A stretch of 5,548 nucleotides of DNA, taken from JBOFHT01 sp051649785. GTDB lineage: Archaea; Methanobacteriota; Methanobacteria; Methanobacteriales; Methanobacteriaceae. Shown one piece after another: positions 1-5,374 of this stretch. The notes under the pieces were generated by a model. That model was not told the DNA's origin and did no database searches. It saw only the letters and a list, made by a program, of their open reading frames with translations. Where the stretch lies: assembly GCA_051649785.1 (NCBI GenBank), contig JBOFHT010000063.1, forward strand, positions 1 to 5,548, read 5' to 3'. Position 1 is the stretch's first letter. Every line of letters starts with the position of its first letter. The translations under genes and the position numbers were made by a program.

Positions 1-580
1 CCTCTCCTGTTGATAAAATCAATCCATAGGCATTTTCAAGTCCAGCTTCTTTTAAAACATCATCTTCTGTTGCATCACCATTAATAGCTAGTACTCCTTC
101 ATCTTCCCATAATCTTTCAGCTATTTTTGGGTTTTTTTCAATAACTACAACTCGTTTATTTCTTTTTTTAAGTTCTTTTAGAACAACGTCCCCTACACGC
201 CCATGTCCACATAATATATAATGATTTTCAAGATTAGCTATTTTTCGTTTTAGCTTTGATCCACTTGTAATTTCTGTCACTCTTTCACCTACTATTGAGA
301 TACTTAAACTAAATACATAAGTAATTAATCCCACTCCTCCTAATGCAAGGGTTACTGTAAAAATTTTCTCCATTGCAGTTATTGGGACTATATCACCATA
401 TCCTACTGTTGCTACTGTAATAATTGTAAAATAAATCGCATTTATTGGATCTAATCTCATTATTAGCATTGATCCGACTATTCCATATGTTATTAATGCT
501 ATTAGTATTAAAAGAGCATATGAAAATAATTTAAATGGTATTCCATCTGTTTCTTGTTCAAATAATGAATATGGTTTCAT
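1..580 (-). CDS. MthK-like two-helix potassium channel with RCK/TrkA-N domain (C-terminus missing)
   Basis: I translated this gene by hand from the ATG at 580-578; 193 codons are present before the left edge and no stop occurs. It should form a tetrameric K+ channel in the cell membrane whose cytoplasmic RCK domains open the pore on ligand binding. Residues 18-40 form the outer helix. The selectivity filter is TVGYGD at 58-63. Residues 72-97 form the glycine-containing inner helix, with gating-hinge candidates G82 and G84. A basic linker at 107-113 leads into the RCK Rossmann fold, with YIICGHGRVG at 121-130 (G125, G127, G130) and acidic E148 at the end of strand 2. The ATG has AAGGTG four bases upstream (585-590), which supports this start. 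About 140 residues of the RCK C-lobe are probably missing, judging by MthK. The gene is divergent from nnr. Family assignment is firm; the gating ligand is not known. Confidence 0.93.
   Translation of the reverse strand, partial: MKPYSLFEQETDGIPFKLFSYALLILIALITYGIVGSMLIMRLDPINAIYFTIITVATVGYGDIVPITAMEKIFTVTLALGGVGLITYVFSLSISIVGERVTEITSGSKLKRKIANLENHYILCGHGRVGDVVLKELKKRNKRVVVIEKNPKIAERLWEDEGVLAINGDATEDDVLKEAGLENAYGLILSTGE
278..290 (-). promoter_or_regulatory. Possible internal ribosome-binding site and GTG start for a free RCK subunit
   Basis: On the minus strand AGGTGA (290-285) sits four bases before a GTG (280-278) that is in frame with the channel gene at codon 101. AGGTGA is a better match to the archaeal anti-Shine-Dalgarno sequence than the site at the annotated gene start. 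The position lies between the inner pore helix and the RCK domain. MthK is known to make a separate soluble RCK subunit from an internal Met107 at the equivalent place. Use of this start here is inference. Confidence 0.35.
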
Positions 581-643
581 AAAGCACCTTATTTGTGATA
601 TTGGTTATAATATCGCTGATTTTATCACTAATTTCTTTATTAA

Positions 644-704
644 TTAAGTTATTAGTCAATCTTTAATTAAGTTAATAGCTAATAAGTTAAGTTAAATAGC
701 TAAT
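644..704. repeat. Three imperfect direct repeats, possible operator
   Basis: Copies of TTAAGTTAATAGCTAAT lie at 644-660 (14 of 17 matching), 667-683 (reference copy) and 687-704 (one extra A). Their starts are 23 and 20 bp apart, close to two helical turns, as expected for regulator binding on one DNA face. They lie about 65-125 bp upstream of the channel start codon. The region is AT-rich, so chance is not excluded. Confidence 0.45.
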
Positions 705-710
705 TTAACT
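690..710. repeat. Perfect 8-bp inverted repeat
   Basis: AGTTAAAT (690-697) and ATTTAACT (703-710) are exact reverse complements around the 5-base centre AGCTA. The palindrome overlaps the third direct repeat. A dimeric-regulator site is plausible; no particular regulator can be named. Confidence 0.4.
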
Positions 711-830
711 ATAAGTATTTTTACTCTATGTATTTATTAATTAATAAGTTTATTGTTAGTATAAAGTACTAATGGTTTAATTGTATCAATAGATAATTGC
801 CTTAATTGAATTTTACTTAATTTCTTAGTG

Positions 831-966
831 ATTCTTAAATTATCTTTTATAAATTAAAAATACTAAAATTATATCTACTATAAATCTAATAATATTACTA
901 ATATTAATTAAATACTAACCCTTCTATTAATTTTACTAACATTACTATTCCTATATCATTATCACT
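831..966 (+). other. 136-base tract with no G on the plus strand
   Basis: There is no G from 831 to 966, and only one (967) up to 1012, while C and A remain frequent. If transcribed toward nnr the RNA would be nearly free of secondary structure. A weak TATA-like TTTTATAAAT at 845-854 could start such a leader, but no promoter for nnr can be assigned with confidence. I see no gene in 581-1054; the nnr frame is open back to 908 but has no usable start codon. Confidence 0.6.
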
Positions 967-982
967 GTTAATATTAATACTT

Positions 983-1039
983 AATACTACTACTATCACT
1001 ACTATTACTATTGCTATTACTATTGCTAATATTGCTAAT
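983..1039 (+). repeat. Degenerate NNT triplet repeat (ACT/ATT/GCT/AAT)
   Basis: Nineteen consecutive triplets are all ACT, ATT, GCT or AAT apart from one ATC, in phase with the nnr reading frame and ending 15 bases before its ATG. Similar triplets occur in the same phase back to about 926. It resembles a decayed trinucleotide microsatellite. Translated it would read as Thr/Ile/Ala/Asn only, and no ATG, GTG or TTG precedes it in frame, so it is treated as non-coding leader. Confidence 0.6.
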
Positions 1040-1054
1040 TACGGGGAAGATAAA

Positions 1055-2692
1055 ATGGATCCTATGGATATGATGGTTACAGATACAAATTGTGAAGATT
1101 TAGGCCTTTCAAAACTCTGTTTAATGGAAAATGCAGGAAAATGTTTATCTGATGAAATAGCTAAAATATCTACTTTTACTTTTTCAAAGCCAGTTAAAAT
1201 AGCTATTTTCGCAGGTTCTGGGGGAAATGGTGGTGATGGATTTGTAGCTGCAAGGCACTTGCTAAATAGGGGATTCGAAGTTGAAATATTTACTATTGGT
1301 TCAAAAAACGAAATAAAGTCAGTAGATGCAAAAACTAATTATACTGTTCTTGAAAATATGGTAAATTATTTTTCTCGTATTACCATCACCTCTATTAATG
1401 AAATGGATTCTGTGGAAGATTATATAGAGGATTATATATGGGAGTACCCTGATGAAGTAGCTAGCTTTAATGACAAATCTATTAATGAATTTAGTGAATA
1501 TATTATTATTGATGCATTATTGGGTACTGGTATAAAAGGAAAGCTAAAGAAAAAATTTAGAAAGGTAATTAGTAAAATTAATAAATCTAATGCTCTTAAA
1601 ATATCTGTGGATGTTCCTAGTGGAATGGACCCTAAAACAGGGGATATTGTTGATATGGCAGTTAAACCTCACTATACTGTATGTTTCCATAAAACTAAAT
1701 CTGGAGTTAAATTAGCAAGTGAAGAGAATACAGGTGGCCTTGTTATTTGCGATATTGGTATTCCTATTGAGGCGGAAATTTTCACAGGTTCTGGTGATTT
1801 ATTAAGATTAAATAATAGGAAAACTAACTCTCATAAGGGAAATAATGGAAAAATTCTCATTGTTGGTGGGAGTAGTACTTATACTGGTGCTCCGGGTTTA
1901 TCGGGCCTTGCAGCTGTTTCAGGACTTGAAGCTAATGTAGCTATATCTTCTGGTGCAGATATTATAAAAATAGCCTGTCCTAAACATTGTAAAGCACCTC
2001 TTGAGTCATATAGTCCTAATTTCATTGTTCATGGATTAGATGGTGATAATATTAGCTTATCCAATGTTAATGATATTATTTATTTATCTGGTGAGGTGGA
2101 TGCTGTTTTAATTGGTCCTGGTCTGGGGCTAGATGATGATACAAAAAAAGCAGTTAATGTTTTAGTTTCTAAAATCAAAAAGCCAATGGTTTTAGATGCT
2201 GATGCTTTAAAATTAGTTGATATTAATTTAATTAAAGATAAGGAAGATTTAATTATTACTCCTCACTTAAATGAATTTAAACAGTTTTTTACTAGTGAAA
2301 ATAGCCAAGAGAATAATGAAATTAAAAAATTAGATCTTAATTTAGATAATCTTAACTACAATGATTTTTCAGCTAAAATAGCTAAATTTCAAACTATAAC
2401 TAAAAATATTAAAGGAACTATTGTTTTAAAAGGAAAGTACGACTTAATTTTTAAGGGAAATAAATTTAAGTTAAATAGAACTGGTAATCCTGGGATGACT
2501 GTTGGGGGAACTGGTGACTGCTTAGCTGGTTTAGCTACTGGGCTTCTATCTCAAGGAATAAATGATTTTGATACTGGTATTTTAGCTACATATCTTAATG
2601 GCAAAGCTGGTGATTTAGCTAAAGAAAGGTATGGCTATGGATTTTCTGCTTCTAAAATGACTAGATTTATAGGGAAGTTGATGGAATTGTAG
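1055..2692 (+). CDS. nnr: Bifunctional NAD(P)H-hydrate epimerase / ADP-dependent NAD(P)H-hydrate dehydratase
   Basis: This cytosolic repair enzyme interconverts the R and S forms of hydrated NADH/NADPH and dehydrates the S form using ADP. Residues 1-250 are the YjeF_N epimerase domain: MENAGK at 24-29, the nucleotide loop GSGGNGGDG at 54-62, DALLGTGIKG at 153-162 and SVDVPSGMDP at 184-193, with D153 the likely catalytic Asp. Residues 255-545 are the ribokinase-like dehydratase: GKILIVGGS at 265-273, GPGLG at 354-358, LDADAL at 380-385, TPHLNEF at 402-408, and the GTGD motif at 485-488 with catalytic D488. At 545 residues it is slightly longer than the usual 490-515, owing to a variable acidic segment around 95-147 and a polar segment around 413-445. 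The ATG at 1055 has only a weak GGGG-type site (1043-1046); Met4 at 1064 is an alternative start. It appears monocistronic. Confidence 0.96.
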   Translation: MDPMDMMVTDTNCEDLGLSKLCLMENAGKCLSDEIAKISTFTFSKPVKIAIFAGSGGNGGDGFVAARHLLNRGFEVEIFTIGSKNEIKSVDAKTNYTVLENMVNYFSRITITSINEMDSVEDYIEDYIWEYPDEVASFNDKSINEFSEYIIIDALLGTGIKGKLKKKFRKVISKINKSNALKISVDVPSGMDPKTGDIVDMAVKPHYTVCFHKTKSGVKLASEENTGGLVICDIGIPIEAEIFTGSGDLLRLNNRKTNSHKGNNGKILIVGGSSTYTGAPGLSGLAAVSGLEANVAISSGADIIKIACPKHCKAPLESYSPNFIVHGLDGDNISLSNVNDIIYLSGEVDAVLIGPGLGLDDDTKKAVNVLVSKIKKPMVLDADALKLVDINLIKDKEDLIITPHLNEFKQFFTSENSQENNEIKKLDLNLDNLNYNDFSAKIAKFQTITKNIKGTIVLKGKYDLIFKGNKFKLNRTGNPGMTVGGTGDCLAGLATGLLSQGINDFDTGILATYLNGKAGDLAKERYGYGFSASKMTRFIGKLMEL

Positions 2693-2757
2693 GTTACTAG
2701 TTTCAGTTTATCTATTCTATATGTGTTCTAGCATTAAAATTCATAAAATTAATTCAT

Positions 2758-2773
2758 AGAAAGTTTTATATAT
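2758..2773 (+). promoter_or_regulatory. Strong archaeal BRE/TATA promoter for the small RNA
   Basis: AGAAAG (2758-2763) followed directly by TTTTATATAT (2764-2773) is the clearest BRE plus TATA box in the window. Transcription would be expected to begin about 25 bases after the TATA centre, near 2794-2798. No protein-coding gene begins there on the plus strand, so the promoter most likely serves the structured RNA just downstream. Confidence 0.7.
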
Positions 2774-2795
2774 CACTTTAAACATATTATATTTA

Positions 2796-2890
2796 ATGGT
2801 TACAGGTAAGTCCTAGTAAATTTTGTCATCTGTGGTGGCGAAGTTCTTAAGTGAGCACATATTTTTATTAGGCACTTCCATTTTTATTCT
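2796..2890 (+). ncRNA. Candidate small structured RNA of unknown family (about 90-95 nt)
   Basis: The RNA is inferred from a promoter, a structure and a terminator in register. A long basal stem pairs 2805-2820 with 2864-2879: GG/CC, AAGU/ACUU and CCUAGUAAA/UUUAUUAGG, 15 pairs including one G-U, interrupted only by single bulges at U2807 and C2873. Within it UGUG (2831-2834) pairs with CACA (2856-2859), enclosing a G-rich loop. GUGGCGA (2835-2841) and GUGA (2851-2854) faintly resemble degenerate box C and box D elements of a kink-turn, which would bind L7Ae; this is weak. It is richer in G than the surrounding intergenic DNA. I do not recognise it as a tRNA, SRP RNA, RNase P RNA or known riboswitch. 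Exact ends are estimates. Confidence 0.6.
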
Positions 2891-2895
2891 TTTTT
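2881..2895 (+). terminator. T-rich terminator of the small RNA
   Basis: TTTTTATTCTTTTTT (2881-2895) starts two bases after the 3' arm of the basal stem ends. Oligo-T runs are the usual archaeal termination signal. Its last two bases overlap the stop codon of the DUF3800 gene on the opposite strand. Confidence 0.6.
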
Positions 2896-3499
2896 AGCAT
2901 TCAAATATTTCACATTTTAATTTTATCTTATTAACAAAATCATAATCATTATTCTCGTATTTTTGGAATATACACCATGCTATTAAATCTGCAATCTGTA
3001 TACCTTTCCATTTTTGCGAAAAATCACAACAAATTATAGATTTTCTTATAAATCGATTATCAATGCTCCTAATTTTTTCATAAAGAATATTTTCATAACT
3101 ATTAGGTAAAAACTTATCCATTTTTAGATTTATTTGATTTTTAATAGTTATATTTTTTACTAACTTAGAAATTATCTTAATATAAGTTTTATTAACACCT
3201 TTTCTCAGCAATTTTCTCATTTCCAAATCATTTTTTCTTACAACTATTGCATAAATTGATATATTTAAAGTATTCAATTTACTTAAAATATGTAATCTCA
3301 TTTCTGGAGAAATTTTTGTTGATTTAATTTCATTAATGTTTTTTAAATCTTTTTTGAAAGCTCGTCTTTTTAGCTTTTTAAGAATGTTTTCAGCTTTTTT
3401 AACATCTTTTTGAGATTTAAATGCTATAATAACTACAACAAAATAATTCGATCCTTTTAGACCTAAATCACCGCTTTCATCTAAAAACATTTGTATCAT
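2894..3499 (-). CDS. DUF3800 family protein, putative RNase H-like nuclease
   Basis: The 201-residue product starts with the family hallmark LDESGD (residues 6-11) and has the C-terminal signature KGIQIADLIAW (165-175). Acidic residues D7, E57, D128 and D171 are spaced as in an RNase H-like active site, and from memory the family is placed in that fold. Its biological role is unknown to me; members are common in phages and accessory islands. There is no signal peptide or membrane helix. The ATG at 3499 has GGTG eight bases upstream (3511-3508), which favours it over Met4. By hand count, 2941-3480 is 22% G+C (121 of 540), against 29% at the start of sfsA, suggesting acquisition by transfer. 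The stop touches the terminator of the convergent small RNA. A weak TATA-like stretch lies at 3544-3554. Confidence 0.85.
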   Translation of the reverse strand: MIQMFLDESGDLGLKGSNYFVVVIIAFKSQKDVKKAENILKKLKRRAFKKDLKNINEIKSTKISPEMRLHILSKLNTLNISIYAIVVRKNDLEMRKLLRKGVNKTYIKIISKLVKNITIKNQINLKMDKFLPNSYENILYEKIRSIDNRFIRKSIICCDFSQKWKGIQIADLIAWCIFQKYENNDYDFVNKIKLKCEIFEC

Positions 3500-3580
3500 A
3501 ATAATTACACCAAATAATACTATTAATATATTATTCTATTTTAATCATATATTAATATTATCATTTTATTTTTTTTTATT

Positions 3581-3697
3581 ATAATGAGTCTTGGTCAAAA
3601 AGATTTTCCATACAGAAAAATTTTATCTATTTACTAATTCAAGGATTTTAATGAAGTTTTGGTTTAGAAATTTCGACTTTTGACCACGGCTCATAAT
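3581..3697. mobile_element. MITE-like element with terminal inverted repeats and 5-bp direct flanks
   Basis: GAGTCTTGGTCAAAA (3586-3600) and TTTTGACCACGGCTC (3678-3692) are inverted repeats matching at 13 of 15 positions, the inner nine perfectly. The 107-bp unit is bracketed by ATAAT at 3581-3585 and 3693-3697, a possible target-site duplication, although ATAAT is cheap in AT-rich DNA. It has no coding capacity, so any transposase would act in trans. It lies in the divergent spacer between the DUF3800 gene and sfsA and might carry promoter elements. An alternative is a cruciform-forming regulatory site. A second copy elsewhere in the genome would be needed to prove mobility. Confidence 0.5.
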
Positions 3698-3753
3698 ATT
3701 ATTTATTTTCTATTATTTTAAATAGAATGAGTGAGAAATTGTAAATAGATAAA
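3622..3753. repeat. Perfect 13-bp inverted repeat with long spacer
   Basis: TTTATCTATTTAC (3622-3634) and GTAAATAGATAAA (3741-3753) are exact reverse complements 106 bp apart. The left arm is inside the MITE-like element and the right arm outside it, so this pairing does not follow the element's boundaries. It may be a remnant of an older or larger insertion. The rest of 3500-3833 shows nothing else beyond the sfsA ribosome-binding site. Confidence 0.4.
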
Positions 3754-3833
3754 CTAAATCAGGTATTTCATTACAAATCTGTAAAATTGTATTTATTAAT
3801 ACTATTTTTAATATATGTTTTTGAGGTGTAGAA

Positions 3834-4562
3834 ATGTCTGAATATATTAAAGCTATTTTTAGAAATAGGCCTAATCGTTTTATAGCTGAAGTAGAAATTA
3901 ATAATGAGTTAGCTATTGCTCATGTACCTAATACTGGTCGTTGTAAAGAGTTATTAGTTAATGGAGCTACTGTTTATTTACTTCCAGCTAATAATCCTAA
4001 TAGGAAAACGAAATATTCCCTCCATTTTGTAGAAAATAATGGTGTATTAGTTTCAATTTATTCTAGCCAAGCTAACAAAATTGTCTATGATGCTATTAAA
4101 AATGGTAAAATTAAAGAATTAGCTAATTATAATAAATTAAGTCGTGAAAAAACAGTTAAAAACTCTAGAATTGATATTTATCTTGAAAGTCTTGATGTTG
4201 ATGGATTTACTAGATTTTCAGATTGTTTTGTTGAAGTTAAAGGTGTTACTCTTATTAAAGATGGCGTAGCTCAATTTCCCGATGCTCCAACAGAGCGTGG
4301 GAGAAGACATTTAGAAGAATTAATTGAACTTAAAAAAGAAGGTCATAGAGCTTGTGTATTCTTTTTAATCCAACATCCTAATGGTAATAGTTTTAAACCT
4401 AACTGGGAAAACGATCCTGACTTTGCTAAGACTCTTGTTAAAGCCCATAATGATGGTGTTGAAATTTTAGTTTATAAATGTAAAAATAGCTTAGATAAAA
4501 TTGAGATTGAGGAAGGGGCTATTGATTTTGATTTAAGCAATCCTAATATTAATTCCAAATAA
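3834..4562 (+). CDS. sfsA: SfsA family DNA-binding/nuclease-fold protein
   Basis: The 242-residue product is near the usual family length of about 230-240. Residues 1-80 form the N-terminal OB-fold part, with NRFIAEV at 14-20 and AHVPNTGRCKELL at 29-41. The C-terminal part has a PD-(D/E)XK nuclease-type core: SRID at 111-114 (D114), VEVKG at 133-137 (E134, K136) and the family signature FPDAPTERGRRHLEEL at 148-163. The catalytic-type residues are all present. The family is named for sugar fermentation stimulation in E. coli, and its role in archaea is unsettled; a cytosolic nucleic-acid function is inferred from the fold. GAGGTG (3823-3828) lies five bases before the ATG, the best ribosome-binding site in the window, and fixes the start. 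It converges with the sirtuin gene across a 34-bp gap with no clear terminator. Confidence 0.95.
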   Translation: MSEYIKAIFRNRPNRFIAEVEINNELAIAHVPNTGRCKELLVNGATVYLLPANNPNRKTKYSLHFVENNGVLVSIYSSQANKIVYDAIKNGKIKELANYNKLSREKTVKNSRIDIYLESLDVDGFTRFSDCFVEVKGVTLIKDGVAQFPDAPTERGRRHLEELIELKKEGHRACVFFLIQHPNGNSFKPNWENDPDFAKTLVKAHNDGVEILVYKCKNSLDKIEIEEGAIDFDLSNPNINSK

Positions 4563-4596
4563 TCCCTAGTTATTTATCCATAATTATTTACCCATA

Positions 4597-5322
4597 TTAT
4601 TTGATAAATTCTTTTAAAACTTCACCAATTGGATTTCTAATTACTAAATTGGCAAAATCATCATAGTTAGTTTCACTTTTATTAATTAATACAAGTTTGT
4701 TTCCAGTATAGTATTGTATTAAGCTAGCTGCAGGGTTAACGACAAGTGAAGTTCCACCAACAATTAAAACATCACAATTAGTTATATAATTAGTTGCCTG
4801 GTTCATTATACTGGTATCAAGTGTTTCTTCGTATAATACAACATCAGGTTTTATTAATCCTCCACAACTGCACTGTGGAGTGTTACTGGTAGTTAAGCAT
4901 TTAATTACATCATCAAGGTTGTAAAATTTGTTACAATCCATACAGTAGTTTCTATGAACACTACCATGTAATTCTAAGACATTTTCACTTCCAGCTTTTT
5001 GATGCAGTCCATCTATGTTTTGTGTTATGACTGCTTGAACTTTTCCTTGTTTTTCAAGCATACTCAAAGCTATATGTGCATTATTAGGTTCTGCACCAGT
5101 AAAAATCATATTATTTTTATAAAAATCATAAAATGAGCCCGTATTATTTATAAAATAGCTATGGGATAATATGGTTTCAGGACTAACTCCATATTTTTCA
5201 TGTGTTTTGTAAATTCCATTAGTTCCTCTAAAATCGAGTATTCCACTTTCAGTTGAAACACCAGCTCCTCCAAAAAAGACAATATTATTGGAGTTATCAA
5301 TTATTTCTTTTAAAGTTTTCAT
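4597..5322 (-). CDS. cobB: NAD-dependent protein deacylase, Sir2 family (class U-like)
   Basis: Sirtuins remove acyl groups from lysines using NAD+, giving nicotinamide and O-acyl-ADP-ribose. In the 241-residue product the NAD-binding motif GGAGVSTESGILDFRG is at 18-33, TQNIDGLHQKAG at 100-111, the catalytic base H119 in ELHGSV, zinc ligands C127, C130, C151 and C153, KPDVVLYEE at 158-166 and GGTSLVVNPAA near 190-200. The overall pattern is closest to the Thermotoga-type class U. Length is typical. The reading frame continues upstream to a GTG at 5397, but the extra 25 residues are not conserved in the family and overlap the preceding gene, so the ATG at 5322 is preferred. No Shine-Dalgarno precedes it, and a TATA box 26 bp upstream suggests a leaderless mRNA. 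Chromatin proteins or acetyl-CoA synthetase are possible substrates; none is shown here. Confidence 0.95.
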   Translation of the reverse strand: MKTLKEIIDNSNNIVFFGGAGVSTESGILDFRGTNGIYKTHEKYGVSPETILSHSYFINNTGSFYDFYKNNMIFTGAEPNNAHIALSMLEKQGKVQAVITQNIDGLHQKAGSENVLELHGSVHRNYCMDCNKFYNLDDVIKCLTTSNTPQCSCGGLIKPDVVLYEETLDTSIMNQATNYITNCDVLIVGGTSLVVNPAASLIQYYTGNKLVLINKSETNYDDFANLVIRNPIGEVLKEFIK

Positions 5323-5343
5323 ATTAATAGTATATTGCTTAAG

Positions 5344-5353
5344 TTTTATAATT
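5344..5353 (-). promoter_or_regulatory. TATA box of the sirtuin gene (leaderless start)
   Basis: On the minus strand AATTATAAAA (5353-5344) is centred about 26 bp before the A of the ATG at 5322, the usual archaeal TATA-to-start distance. With no ribosome-binding site between them, transcription would begin at or next to the start codon. It lies in the 52-bp gap after the upstream regulator gene. Confidence 0.45.
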
Positions 5354-5374
5354 GCTACTATAATTTTAATAATA

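Noticed and set aside
908..1054. In-frame upstream extension of nnr through the triplet repeat
   Set aside because: The frame is open, but there is no ATG, GTG or TTG in it, and known Nnr proteins begin close to the MENAG motif as the 1055 start does.
2796..2816. Six-codon ORF directly after the strong promoter
   Set aside because: ATG to TAG is only six codons and has no ribosome-binding site; it lies in the 5' arm of the RNA stem.
2796..2890. Assignment of the small RNA as a box C/D or H/ACA guide
   Set aside because: The GUGGCGA and GUGA elements are poor C and D matches, and no ACA box follows the basal stem, so neither class is supported.
4563..4596. Shared terminator between sfsA and the sirtuin gene
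   Set aside because: The 34-bp gap has neither a T-run nor a convincing hairpin.
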